NCBI GenBank assembly: GCA_910575475.1
Contig: CAJTGD010000002.1
Location: forward strand, 1-64,000
DNA from: Lachnospiraceae bacterium
Lineage (GTDB): Bacteria > Bacillota > Clostridia > Lachnospirales > Lachnospiraceae
Direction of reading: 5' to 3'
Length of the DNA stretch: 64,000 bases
Part shown: piece after piece, positions 1 to 8,075 of the stretch
Layout of the letters: each line of letters begins with the position of its first letter
How positions within the stretch are numbered: position 1 is the stretch's first letter
The notes under the pieces: model-generated
Seen by the model: only the letters and a program-made list of their open reading frames with translations
What the model was told of the DNA's origin: nothing
Database searches by the model: none
Made by a program: the position numbers and the translations under genes

Positions 1-49
1 GTTTAGTATCTCAATTTTTCTTTTTTCTAAACTTGAGGTTATGGGGTTG

Positions 50-87
50 ACCTAAAGGTTTCGCCTAAAGGCGAGGGTTTTAACCCC
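50..87. repeat. array of three short hairpins
   Basis: Three small palindromes follow each other: ACC-TAAA-GGT at 50-59, GCC-TAAA-GGC at 63-72 and GGGTT-TT-AACCC at 75-86. The same GCC-TAAA-GGC core reappears in the dispersed repeat at 44422-44474. The array sits where the 5' end of the following acetyltransferase gene would be expected. Its function is unknown. Confidence 0.6.
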
Positions 88-132
88 ATTATACAGACAA
101 TAAAAGCCTGCAGGGAAGAGCATCTTCCCGAA

Positions 133-579
133 ATGATTCGGATATGGAATGAAGTTGTGGAGGAGGGAATCGCGTTTCCCCAGGAGGAGCTTTTGGATGC
201 CCGGACCGGGAAGGAATTTTTTGAGCAGCAGACATACAATGCCGCCGCGGTAAATGCGGATACCGGAGAGGTCTGCGGCCTGTATATCCTGCACCCCAAT
301 AATGTCGGGCGGTGCGGCCACATCTGCAACGCCAGCTATGCTGTCAGTTCGCGATACCGTGGGCAGCATATCGGCGAAGCTCTGGTTTCCGACTGTCTCA
401 TCCAGGGGCGGAGGCTCGGGTTTACGATCCTGCAGTTCAATGCGGTGGTCGCGTCAAATGTCCACGCAAGACATCTCTATGAACGGCTTGGTTTTATCCA
501 GCTCGGAACGATTCCGAAAGGGTTTCGGATGAAGGACGGGCATTATGAGGATATCTGCCCTTATTATCATACCTTGTGA
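133..579 (+). CDS. GNAT family N-acetyltransferase
   Basis: Predicted acetyl-CoA-dependent N-acetyltransferase of the small-molecule GNAT type (phosphinothricin/amino-acid acetyltransferase-like); the substrate is not known. The acetyl-CoA loop is visible as RYRGQHIGEAL at about residues 75-85, followed by the beta-5/alpha-5 signature with N and Y residues (ASNVHARHLYERLGF). The first ATG falls within what is normally helix alpha-1, and the frame is open upstream to position 37 with family-like residues (IKACREEHLPE), so the natural start probably lay about 15 codons earlier and may have been displaced by the hairpin array at 50-87. No good ribosome binding site precedes the ATG. The stop codon (577-579) lies inside a dispersed 46-bp repeat. 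Family call is firm; the start is uncertain. Confidence 0.8.
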   Translation: MIRIWNEVVEEGIAFPQEELLDARTGKEFFEQQTYNAAAVNADTGEVCGLYILHPNNVGRCGHICNASYAVSSRYRGQHIGEALVSDCLIQGRRLGFTILQFNAVVASNVHARHLYERLGFIQLGTIPKGFRMKDGHYEDICPYYHTL

Positions 580-610
580 AGCGGCCGGATGGCCATAATG
601 GGATGCCGTC
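569..610 (+). repeat. 46-bp dispersed repeat, single copy
   Basis: Copy of the family that begins ATACCTTGTGAA and contains the hairpin GGCC-GGAT-GGCC and GGGATGCC. It overlaps the last four codons of the acetyltransferase and supplies its TGA stop. Other copies are at 12671-12808, 38978-39044 and, inverted, 44422-44474. Confidence 0.8.
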
Positions 611-706
611 GAGGCTTTTTGACCTGCGCCGCCGGAGAAACAGGCAAGTCAAGATGTGTCAGTTCATTTTCCACAACTGCTTGCCCTTCTGAGTCGTTCT
701 TCTCCC

Positions 707-1579
707 CTACGCCTTCCTCCGATTCAGCATTTCCTCGATTGCATACGCCACCCCGTACTCTTCATTGGATTTTGTCACATACTTGGCAGCCTTGATGATC
801 TCCGGCTCGGAATTGCCCATGGCTACTGTTGCGCCGAAATCCATGGAAAGCATGGAATAGTCGTTCATGCTGTCGCCGAATGTCATCACCTCATCCATGG
901 TATATCCCAGGGATTCAATATAGCTTTTCAGCACCGGGCCTTTCTGGGCGCGGGCATCGGTGATCTCCAGATTGTTGATAAAGGAGGAGGCTACGGCAAG
1001 CCTTTTGTCCTTTTGCAGCCGCCTGTCAAGCTCCCCGAGCACCTCCGTGTCACAGCAGAAAACAAAGATTTTATATACGTTGATCTCCTTCTCCTTTAGC
1101 GTCTGAAAGTCAGGAATGATGCGGGTGCTTTCCTTCATGTGCCGGTACATTTCCGTTTCCAGGATTTCTTCCATGGTCAGGTCGGAAAAGAATACCTGGA
1201 GGTTTTTGCGCAGATCTTCTTCCAGCGTTTCCGGAGTTCCGATGCTGTAGTCGCATTCCCCGGTCATAAAAATAGTGGATACCGGGTATTGTCTCAGTAC
1301 GTCATAGATTTCTCCGCACACTCCGGTGTCCATCTGCACCCTGCTTATGATATTCTGCCGCGGATCGCGCACCTCCGCGCCGCTCCCCACGATATAATCA
1401 CAGACCAGACCCGTACCGTCCAGTTCCTGCAGGACTCCGTTCATGTCGCGGCCGGTCGCCACCATGAAACGTACCCCTGCATCGCATGCCCGGCGGATCG
1501 CCTGTACGGTCCGCGGCGCAAGCTTGTGGTCGTCCCCTAAAAGTGTACCGTCCATATCACTTGCTATTACTTTTATCAT
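707..1579 (-). CDS. HAD superfamily hydrolase, Cof type
   Basis: Predicted cytoplasmic phosphatase of the Cof/YwpJ subfamily, which dephosphorylates sugar phosphates or cofactor-like phosphates; the true substrate cannot be read from sequence. Motif I is DMDGT at residues 8-12 (nucleophile Asp8, acid Asp10). Motif IV is GDSMND at 235-240, and a C2-type cap fills the middle. The 290-residue length is normal. An AAAGGAG ribosome binding site precedes the ATG. It is last in a minus-strand set behind the AmmeMemoRadiSam genes and overlaps the end of a 47-codon membrane peptide gene by 23 bp, which suggests translational coupling. Confidence 0.9.
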   Translation of the reverse strand: MIKVIASDMDGTLLGDDHKLAPRTVQAIRRACDAGVRFMVATGRDMNGVLQELDGTGLVCDYIVGSGAEVRDPRQNIISRVQMDTGVCGEIYDVLRQYPVSTIFMTGECDYSIGTPETLEEDLRKNLQVFFSDLTMEEILETEMYRHMKESTRIIPDFQTLKEKEINVYKIFVFCCDTEVLGELDRRLQKDKRLAVASSFINNLEITDARAQKGPVLKSYIESLGYTMDEVMTFGDSMNDYSMLSMDFGATVAMGNSEPEIIKAAKYVTKSNEEYGVAYAIEEMLNRRKA

Positions 1580-1700
1580 ATTGATTCGCTCCTTTATTTT
1601 CTTTGGCAGATATAATCGTCATGGAAAAAAGCATGATCACTAACGCCATTCCCACCAGCGCTAACTTTTTTACATGGTTTTTCTTCAGTACCTCTTTCAT
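1557..1700 (-). CDS. 47-residue single-span membrane peptide
   Basis: Short gene found by reading the minus strand. A strong ribosome binding site (AAAGGAGG) lies 5 bases before an ATG at 1700. The product has a basic N-terminus (MKEVLKKNHVKK), one hydrophobic stretch (about residues 13-31) and a short polar tail ending at a TGA within the HAD gene. It has no Cys, so it is not an obvious member of the small CXXC membrane proteins sometimes found near AmmeMemoRadiSam genes. It starts 33 bp after the end of the AmrS gene and overlaps the HAD start by 23 bp, so it sits inside the operon. It could be a leader-like or signal-anchor peptide. I do not recognise a family, so function is unknown. Confidence 0.55.
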   Translation of the reverse strand: MKEVLKKNHVKKLALVGMALVIMLFSMTIISAKENKGANQYDKSNSK

Positions 1701-1733
1701 TTTATCCTCCTTTCAATCCCCGACCCTCTTCCG

Positions 1734-2561
1734 TCAGCAATTCCCCACAAACACATGCTCCAGATACTTCCTCGCCGTATCTGCAAGGCGGTACACCCGT
1801 CCCGTCTCCGTGGCGTCCCGGTCTGCCATCTGATACCGGGGGAAAAACCGGGTCACGTGGAGCGGGATGTCCTTTCCCAGGGAGGCGATCCACCGCGCTT
1901 CCTCCTCCATTTCCTCGGTCCCGTCGTTCATCCCCGGCACGATCAGCGTGGTCAGCTCCACATGACAGTCTGCCGCCGCGCGGGTGATAAATTCCTTCAC
2001 TGTCTTCAAATCCCCGCCCAGCTTCCGGTAGGTCTCCTCCCGGAAGGCTTTCAGGTCAATGTTCATGGCGTCGATGAGGGGAAGCAATTCTTCCAGCACC
2101 TCCCGAGATGCCGTGCCGTTAGTGACCAGCACATTGTCCATGCCCAGCTCCTTGATGAGCCAGGCCGAGTCGCGCACATATTCCCAGCCAACCAGGGGCT
2201 CATTGTAGGTAAACGCCGCCCCAATATTTCCAATCGCTTTATATTCTTCCGCTTTTTGCGCCAAATCCTCCGGGGAAATGGATACCGCCCCGGCCTCTTC
2301 CGGCCCGGCCATGGAGATCTCATGGTTCTGGCAGAAGGAGCACCGCAGATTGCAGCCGTAGCTCCCCACAGACAGGATCAGGCTGCCCGGCCGGTACCTG
2401 TGCAGCGGCTTTTTCTCAATGGGATCCAGCGCCAGGGAAGTCACCTGGCCGTAGTTGCTGCAGATGATCCGGCCGTTTTCATTTTTCCGCGCCCTGCACA
2501 GCCCTGTCTGCCCCGGCTCCAGGCTGCAGTGATGAATGCATACCTGACATGTCTCTTTCAT
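1734..2561 (-). CDS. amrS: AmmeMemoRadiSam system radical SAM enzyme
   Basis: Radical SAM protein of the AmrS/PflA-like group, one of three proteins that co-occur as the AmmeMemoRadiSam set; the reaction is not established. The cluster motif CxxxCxxC is C70, C74, C77 (CNLRCSFC). An N-terminal Cys-rich segment (C5, C8, C12, C22) is typical of this family. Length (275 residues) is normal. It begins 15 bp after the fused AmrB-AmrA gene, so the two are co-transcribed. The small membrane peptide and HAD hydrolase follow. The call is confident from the N-terminal signature and the neighbour. Confidence 0.92.
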   Translation of the reverse strand: MKETCQVCIHHCSLEPGQTGLCRARKNENGRIICSNYGQVTSLALDPIEKKPLHRYRPGSLILSVGSYGCNLRCSFCQNHEISMAGPEEAGAVSISPEDLAQKAEEYKAIGNIGAAFTYNEPLVGWEYVRDSAWLIKELGMDNVLVTNGTASREVLEELLPLIDAMNIDLKAFREETYRKLGGDLKTVKEFITRAAADCHVELTTLIVPGMNDGTEEMEEEARWIASLGKDIPLHVTRFFPRYQMADRDATETGRVYRLADTARKYLEHVFVGNC

Positions 2562-2576
2562 AATGTCCTCCCTGTT

Positions 2577-3959
2577 TTAATAATGCCGTACCACCTCAAA
2601 GCGTTCCAGCTCCGCTTCTTCCTGCTCTCCGATCCCGGCCTTCTGCTTCGCGATGGCGATCTGCTCCTCCACCGTATCCACGCCTTCCAGGTTGGGAAGC
2701 AGCAGCCCCCTTCGATAGCCCTTTGTCACCACCACGCCGTACCGCTTCACATCCAGCTTGTCCGGGGAATCAATTTTTTCCGTATCCCCCAGCACATCCA
2801 CGGTGATGGTCAGCTTGTCCAGTTCCTCCGGCTCTATGGGCGAAAAACGCGGATCGCGGGAAGCCGCGCTGATTCCGTTTTCTATGATTTCCTGCGCAAT
2901 GGACGGGCAGACTGCCTGGATTGTGCCGATGCATCCCCGGAGCCTTCCTTCCTTTTTAATGGAAACGAATACGCCTGCCCTGCGGTCCTGCATTTCCCCG
3001 GGAAGTCCCTCCGGCATCCGGAGCTTCTTTCCGGTACGGACATATTCCTCCACGGTGTTCCGGGCAAGCTGCACATATGCGTCCTCCTGCTGCCGCTGCT
3101 TCAAGATCCGGTTTCTCTCCTTCTCCTCATACTGGTCTTTCAGATTCCGATTCAGGTTCCTTCCTTTGATCTCATAAATACAAATGCCGTAGCCCACGCC
3201 AAAGGGCCCTTCATAGGAAAGACGCCTGGCTTCCACCTCCGTCCGGTCCAGCGCCCCGGCCATGATGGTAAAGGAACGGTGCCCGCACTCCCCTGCCTTT
3301 TCGCAGAAATCCTCGGAAAATTCCAGCAGTTCCCCGAAATTGCCTCTTTCCATGACCTGCATGACGCGGCTGTCATACTCCGGGCCCTCCTTCTGGTAGC
3401 CGTAAGGGCCGTCTGATTTCAGCCTGTGAGACAAATCCCCGCTGGCAATGATCACGATCCTCCGGTCCAGTACCTCCGCAGTCTCCCGGATGCGTCTGCC
3501 CAGCTCGTAATGCACGGTCAGCGGGAGCCCGGAGAGGCCCACTCTCACCAGTTGATAGTCTTTCCAATATTGATTTACAAAATACAGGGGCACCATGGTT
3601 CCGTGGTCCAGCCGCCGGTCCCGCTCCCCGGCGGTTCCTGCGGGAAGGTCACCGGCATCCGCCAGCTTGCACAGATTGTCCACAAATTCCGTATCATAAC
3701 GGACCTCGAACCGCACCTGCCCCGCGCTGAACTGGCTGAAATCTCCCTTCGCGCCATTTCCCGGGGAAATGTGGAAATAGTCTGCGTACATGACCTGGTG
3801 GGGCGAAAGCAGAACGATCGTCTCCGGCTTTAACTCGCCGATCCTGCGGCCCACTTCGTGATATGCGTCAACGGTATCCCGAATCCTGCGTTCCTCCCCC
3901 CTGCCGATCTCCGGTACGATCAGCGGCGGATGGGGCGCCATAAAAGCTCCTGTGATCAT
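2577..3959 (-). CDS. fused Memo/LigB-like and AMMECR1 protein (AmrB-AmrA)
   Basis: Two-domain protein of 460 residues. Residues 1 to about 265 match the class III extradiol-dioxygenase LigB/Memo fold (MAPHPPLIVPEIG at the start; SPHQ, DHGTMVPL and SGDLSHR contain metal-site-type His and Asp residues). About 285-455 is an AMMECR1 domain (GCIGTIQA, SRDPRFSPIEPEEL, VDVLGDTE). In many genomes these are separate genes; here they are one polypeptide, followed by the radical SAM partner after 15 bp. The biochemical role of the set is unresolved in the literature known to me, though a radical-SAM modification pathway is usually assumed. A good ribosome binding site (GGAGGTAACATC) precedes the ATG. 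First gene of the operon. Confidence 0.92.
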   Translation of the reverse strand: MITGAFMAPHPPLIVPEIGRGEERRIRDTVDAYHEVGRRIGELKPETIVLLSPHQVMYADYFHISPGNGAKGDFSQFSAGQVRFEVRYDTEFVDNLCKLADAGDLPAGTAGERDRRLDHGTMVPLYFVNQYWKDYQLVRVGLSGLPLTVHYELGRRIRETAEVLDRRIVIIASGDLSHRLKSDGPYGYQKEGPEYDSRVMQVMERGNFGELLEFSEDFCEKAGECGHRSFTIMAGALDRTEVEARRLSYEGPFGVGYGICIYEIKGRNLNRNLKDQYEEKERNRILKQRQQEDAYVQLARNTVEEYVRTGKKLRMPEGLPGEMQDRRAGVFVSIKKEGRLRGCIGTIQAVCPSIAQEIIENGISAASRDPRFSPIEPEELDKLTITVDVLGDTEKIDSPDKLDVKRYGVVVTKGYRRGLLLPNLEGVDTVEEQIAIAKQKAGIGEQEEAELERFEVVRHY

Positions 3960-4087
3960 GATGTTACCTCCTTTTTCGAAAATGAACGACAGCTCGCATC
4001 ACTGCTCTTTTGACAGAACCAGATCCTTTTCTCTGAACTGCCGTCTCACTATTTTTACACTTCCATGATATGTCTTTTTCAGTGTTT

Positions 4088-4201
4088 TTACCAGATTGAC
4101 ATATCCATCAGTTTATCCAATTCCGAATTTGTAATCGCAGAAACTTCATCAATCGGTCCGAAATTCCGTATCAAAATCTCATTTTTGCCTATAAATCCCA
4201 C
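4088..4201 (-). pseudogene. possible remnant of an AAA/SMC-like ATPase N-terminus
   Basis: A 37-codon minus-strand frame reads like the start of AAA family ATPases (ILIRNFGPIDEV). The neighbouring frame just upstream also reads like protein (KWDNQDERFIALRILLGKE), consistent with a frameshifted, decayed gene. There is no ribosome binding site or full domain. The rest of 3960-4424 shows AT-rich sequence with no gene I can support. Confidence 0.25.
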
Positions 4202-4424
4202 GTTCCTTCCCAAGTAAAATTCTTAATGCAATGAATCGTTCATCCTGATTATCCCATTTTGCTCTTTTTATTCCCCATCCAATTTATTATTCTATTCCGA
4301 ACAATTATCATCATTATACATTTTTGGGGGCTTCATTTCAACCACATTCCGGGGCTTTTCCCATCGCAAACGGAAGAATACGTTATTATGAGCACCCGGT
4401 CAGGGTGTAAGCAGTAACAAGAGG

Positions 4425-4466
4425 ACAGAAAAGGTGAGGAGCCGGGAGGCTCCTCACCTTTTCTGT
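4425..4466 (-). terminator. strong hairpin terminator, 19-bp stem
   Basis: A perfect inverted repeat, ACAGAAAAGGTGAGGAGCC with its complement around a GGGA loop. The A-rich and T-rich stem ends would give U-rich flanks on both strands. It lies 10 bp past the stop of the P-type ATPase gene and most likely terminates it. Confidence 0.85.
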
Positions 4467-4476
4467 CTATTGCTTT

Positions 4477-7200
4477 TTATCCTTCCTCCCCATTCCCCGT
4501 CAGCACAAACACCTCATGGGCCAGCACCGGGAATGCCGCCAGGATCAGCAGCACGGCCCATTCCTGCCACCCAAGGACCGCGGTCCCGAACATCCCCACC
4601 AGATAAGGGATCTCCGTGACTGCCATCTGCAGCAGGACTCCCAGCACAAAGGCCGCGGCCAGCACCGGATTGAAAGTTCGTTTTCCGGAAAATACGGAGG
4701 TCCGCACATCCCGCATACCGAGGGCGTGGAAGAGCTGCGACATGCCCAGCACGGTAAACGCGTAGGTCTGGGCCCGCGCCAGAGCCGCTTCGTTCTGCAG
4801 CACCGCCGCAATGTTGGACAAATTGAAGGCTTTCCCACTCTCCGCCAGCACATCCCACGGAATCTTTAAAAACGCGGTCAGGCTGATGGCTGCGATCAGC
4901 AGTCCGTAAAAGACCGTACATGCCAGCCCGCCGTTTGCGAACATACCCTCCTTTGCGCTCCGGGGCGGCTCCCGCATCAATGCCTCCTTGTCATTTTCAT
5001 CCACCCCCAGGGCCAAAGCCGGCAGGGAGTCTGTGATCAGGTTGATCCAGAGGATATGGCTGGCCTTTAGCGGAGCGGCAAGGCCCAGCAGCACCGCCGT
5101 AAACATGGTGATGATCTCCCCGAAATTGGAGGAAAGCAGGAACAGCACGGTTTTTTTGATATTTTGAAAAATACTCCTCCCTTCTTCAATGGCCTTTTCA
5201 ATGGTGGCAAAATTGTCGTCCGTCAAGATCATGTCGGAGGCATTTTTTGCCACGTCTGTTCCTGACAATCCCATGGAGATGCCGATATCCGCAGTGCGCA
5301 GCGACGGCGCGTCATTGACTCCGTCCCCGGTCATGGCAACGATATTGCCGCACTCCTTTAACAGCTTCACGATCCGTACCTTATGCTCCGGGGAAACTCT
5401 GGCAAATACATTGGTCTCCTTTAAGCGCACCCGCAGGTTGTGGTCCGACAGATTGTCCAGCTCCGCGCCTGTCAGGCACTGGTCAGGCTTCCTGGCGATC
5501 CCCAGTTCCTTTGCAATGGCAAATGCGGTATCTGCATGGTCGCCGGTGATCATGATGGTACGCACCGAGGCCTTGCTGAACTTCGCGACCGCGTCCCTGG
5601 CCTCCGGCCGGATGGGATCCTTCATCCCTGCCAGGCCGAGAAATACCAGGTCCCGCTCTTTGATCAGGGCTTCTGGATCCCCTGTTCCCTCCTTCATGGC
5701 CAGCGCCAGGACACGCAGCGCCTGGGAAGACATTTCCGCCAGGGCGGCCTGAATCCTCCGGCGCTTGAGATCTCCAAGGGGCTGGATCCTGCCGCCCAGG
5801 TAGATTTTTGTACAACGTTTCAGCACCACATCAGGCGCTCCTTTTGTAAATGCGATCTGGCTGCTTCCGTCATTCGGTTCATGATGTATGTGACGTCCAT
5901 CTCTTCCCGGACATTGATGTACTGTGGTCATCATCTTCCGGGCGGAGTCAAAGGCGCGCTCCGCCACCCTCGGATACCGGGCTTCCGTCTGCGTCTTCCG
6001 GACTCCGCAGTTGGACGACATGACCGCCAACGCAATCTCTGTGGGGTCCCCCACCGCCCTGCCGCTTTCGGGAATGACCGCGTCATTGCACAGCGCAAAG
6101 CCCTGCAAAAACAGCTCCGGAATCTCCGCCTGTTCCCGGATATTGCTTGTAGAAATGGGGATCGCCTGCTCGTTGACGTAGCACCAGGTCACGGTCATTT
6201 TGTTCTGGGTCAGCGTGCCGGTCTTGTCGGAACAGACCACATTGACCGCTCCCAAAGTCTCCACGGAGGGCAGCTTTCTCACGATGGTATCCACCTTCAC
6301 CATCCGGGACACGCTCATAGCCAGCACAATGGTCACCACTGCAGGCAAGCCCTCAGGCACAGCCGCCACTGCAAGGGAGATCGCCGTAATGAGCATTTCC
6401 AGGATGTCGCGTTTCTGCAGCACTGCGATACCGAACAGCAAAACGCAGAGCAGGACAGACACGATACTCAAAAATTTTCCCAGCTCCGCAAGCTTCCTTT
6501 GGAGCGGTGTAAATTCCTTTGGAACCGTTTTTATGATAGAAGCAATCTTTCCGATCTCCGTCTGCATTCCCCTGGCGATCACGATGCCTTCGCCCCGGCC
6601 GCCGGCAACCATGGTGGACATGAATGCTTCGTTTTTCCGCTCCCCGATCTGCAACTCCCCGGCTGCCTGAAATTCCGCATCCTTCTCAACCGGAAGGGAT
6701 TCCCCGGTCAGCGCGGATTCCTCGATCTTGAGATTCCAGGTTTTGATCAGGCGCAGGTCGGCGGGGACCTGCATTCCTGCCTCCAGAAGCACGATATCTC
6801 CGGGCGCCAGCTCTGAGGCAGCGATCCTGCGGATCTCTCCGCCCCGGCGGACGTGCGCTTCCGGGCTTGTCAGCTTTTTCAGCGAATCAAGGGCTTTCTG
6901 GGCCTTTCCCTCCTGGATCACCCCCACCGACGCATTGAGCACAATGACCACTCCGATGATGACTGTATCACTATATTCTTTCAATAGAAACGATACGAAT
7001 GCTGCCACCAGCAGCACACAGATCAACGGGTCATTCAGCTGCTCCAGAAATGTCTCCGGGACACTTTTTTTCCGCTCCCCTTCCAGTTCATTTCTCCCGC
7101 CGGCGGACAGCCTGGTGACCGCTTCCGCCCAGGACAGCCCCTGTTCGGGATCTGTATGGAACTGTCCGGTTACCTCCTCTATGGATTTCTCTTCGTACAA
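4477..7200 (-). CDS. calcium-transporting P-type ATPase (PMCA/SERCA-like)
   Basis: P2-type cation pump, most like bacterial Ca2+-ATPases: it would use ATP to export Ca2+ (possibly Mn2+) across the cytoplasmic membrane. Counting from the TTG at 7200, the actuator loop TGES is near 165-168, the M4 ion-site motif PEGLP near 282-286, and the phosphorylated Asp of DKTGT near 325. MITGDH and the hinge GDGVNDAP follow, then C-terminal membrane helices. An ATG at 7242 is in frame but lacks a ribosome binding site. TTG at 7200 is preceded by GAAAGGGGGG and puts the protein start at the cation ATPase N-domain, so I prefer it (907 residues). Monocistronic with its own terminator. Confidence 0.9.
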   Translation of the reverse strand: MYEEKSIEEVTGQFHTDPEQGLSWAEAVTRLSAGGRNELEGERKKSVPETFLEQLNDPLICVLLVAAFVSFLLKEYSDTVIIGVVIVLNASVGVIQEGKAQKALDSLKKLTSPEAHVRRGGEIRRIAASELAPGDIVLLEAGMQVPADLRLIKTWNLKIEESALTGESLPVEKDAEFQAAGELQIGERKNEAFMSTMVAGGRGEGIVIARGMQTEIGKIASIIKTVPKEFTPLQRKLAELGKFLSIVSVLLCVLLFGIAVLQKRDILEMLITAISLAVAAVPEGLPAVVTIVLAMSVSRMVKVDTIVRKLPSVETLGAVNVVCSDKTGTLTQNKMTVTWCYVNEQAIPISTSNIREQAEIPELFLQGFALCNDAVIPESGRAVGDPTEIALAVMSSNCGVRKTQTEARYPRVAERAFDSARKMMTTVHQCPGRDGRHIHHEPNDGSSQIAFTKGAPDVVLKRCTKIYLGGRIQPLGDLKRRRIQAALAEMSSQALRVLALAMKEGTGDPEALIKERDLVFLGLAGMKDPIRPEARDAVAKFSKASVRTIMITGDHADTAFAIAKELGIARKPDQCLTGAELDNLSDHNLRVRLKETNVFARVSPEHKVRIVKLLKECGNIVAMTGDGVNDAPSLRTADIGISMGLSGTDVAKNASDMILTDDNFATIEKAIEEGRSIFQNIKKTVLFLLSSNFGEIITMFTAVLLGLAAPLKASHILWINLITDSLPALALGVDENDKEALMREPPRSAKEGMFANGGLACTVFYGLLIAAISLTAFLKIPWDVLAESGKAFNLSNIAAVLQNEAALARAQTYAFTVLGMSQLFHALGMRDVRTSVFSGKRTFNPVLAAAFVLGVLLQMAVTEIPYLVGMFGTAVLGWQEWAVLLILAAFPVLAHEVFVLTGNGEEG

Positions 7201-7340
7201 AAAAATCCCCCCTTTCGTGTCTTGTCCTCCGAAGCGCAGCATGGAAAGAAGCGGATCCGGAGATTACAGCGCCCTGGCGCATGTCCTAATTTATGGTATG
7301 CGCCGGGGCGGGGGGATATTACTTTATGATCATAAAATTT

Positions 7341-7366
7341 TTCCAGCTGTGCGGTTGCGATTCAGG
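7341..7366 (+). repeat. short direct repeat flanking the PIN locus (left)
   Basis: TTCCAGCTGTGCGGTTG followed by CGATTCAGGAGG. A diverged copy is at 8010-8036 (TTCTAACTGTACGGTTGCAAT), on the other side of the PIN toxin and its partner. A third partial copy is at 28370-28386. The repeat also contributes the ribosome binding site of the PIN gene. Confidence 0.45.
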
Positions 7367-7380
7367 AGGTGAGAAACTCT

Positions 7381-7689
7381 ATGCGGAAATTAAAAGTATA
7401 CTTAGATACGTCAGTTATCAGCCATTTATTGCAGGAGGATGTGCCTGAAAAAATGGCTGATACGAGAAAACTATGGGAAATGTTCAAAAATAAAAAATAT
7501 GAAGTATATTTGTCAACAATAGTCCTAAAAGAAATTCAAAAATGTCCGGAGCCTAAGAGGACACAGCTCATAGACTACCTGAATGAAATAGAGTTTACAA
7601 CACTGGATATTACCGAAGATGTTACAGCTGTAGCATATAAAATGATTGAAATATGGAATCCTTCCGTACTATTGGAAAGTGAGGATTGA
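7381..7689 (+). pseudogene. PIN-domain toxin with internal deletion
   Basis: The N-terminus is a clear PIN-domain ribonuclease start (KVYLDTSVISHLL, with the first catalytic Asp), followed by the helix segment containing LSTIVLKEIQKCPE. After VTAVAYKMI the sequence jumps to IEIWNPSVLLESED, which resembles the very end of this family (EIRSP-type tail). About 45 residues normally in between, including the later acidic residues and the NFKHI-type segment, are missing without a frame change. Length is 102 residues against about 150. The start at 7381 follows AGGAGGTG by 9 bases. Nuclease activity is therefore doubtful. The partner gene follows after 2 bp. Confidence 0.65.
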
Positions 7690-7691
7690 TT

Positions 7692-7868
7692 ATGATTGCA
7701 GAACCTGTTATTAGTCCAGATTTTACAATTAAAGATATTCATAAAATCCGTGAATATCACTATAATCTGACAAAGGATATGACCACACAGGAAAAAATTA
7801 ATTTTTATAATGAAGGCGGAAGGAGTTTTTTAAGGGAAATAGAAGAACGGAAGCGGCATAATGCATAG
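7692..7868 (+). CDS. small partner protein of the PIN toxin, putative antitoxin
   Basis: 58-residue protein with the pattern EPVISPDFTIKDIHKIREYHY and a charged C-terminal helix (FLREIEERKRH). Proteins of this kind commonly sit directly downstream of PIN-domain genes in Firmicutes, and the gap here is 2 bp, so a toxin-antitoxin pairing is inferred. A weak ribosome binding site (GTGAGG) precedes the ATG. Since the toxin has an internal deletion, this gene may be retained as an orphan. Confidence 0.6.
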   Translation: MIAEPVISPDFTIKDIHKIREYHYNLTKDMTTQEKINFYNEGGRSFLREIEERKRHNA

Positions 7869-7931
7869 GAGACGAGTGTTTTGGTTCGTCACTCTTCAGG
7901 CTTTAGCAGCATCCCTTTCCTCTTTTCTTTC

Positions 7932-7964
7932 ATACTCACGGCCGATAAAATCTGCCGTGAGTAT
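7932..7964. repeat. dispersed palindrome ATACTCACGGC...GCCGTGAGTAT
   Basis: Perfect 11-bp arms around an 11-base loop (CGATAAAATCT). Related copies are at 25572-25606 and 44166-44200. It lies in the 207-bp spacer between the PIN partner gene and the convergent D-lactate dehydrogenase, where it could act as a terminator on either strand. Confidence 0.75.
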
Positions 7965-8075
7965 TGCACCAGAATATTTCTTTATATCCCCAAAGAGCAG
8001 TACAAATTATTCTAACTGTACGGTTGCAATCCGGAAGGGGCTGTCGGGAAATAGATAGTTCCAAACAGTTAGAAA

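Noticed and set aside
1674..3416. Long plus-strand open frame (580 codons) across the Amr genes
   Set aside because: It is the antisense of amrS and the AmrB-AmrA gene, with no ribosome binding site and no protein-like pattern (His/Pro/Leu-rich, typical of a GC-rich complement).
5440..6816. Plus-strand open frame of 458 codons
   Set aside because: Antisense of the P-type ATPase; it arises from codon bias.
7932..7964. Sigma-28 promoter at the palindrome
   Set aside because: GCCGATAA is present but no TTAW or TAAA box lies 15-16 bases upstream, and the position is between convergent genes.
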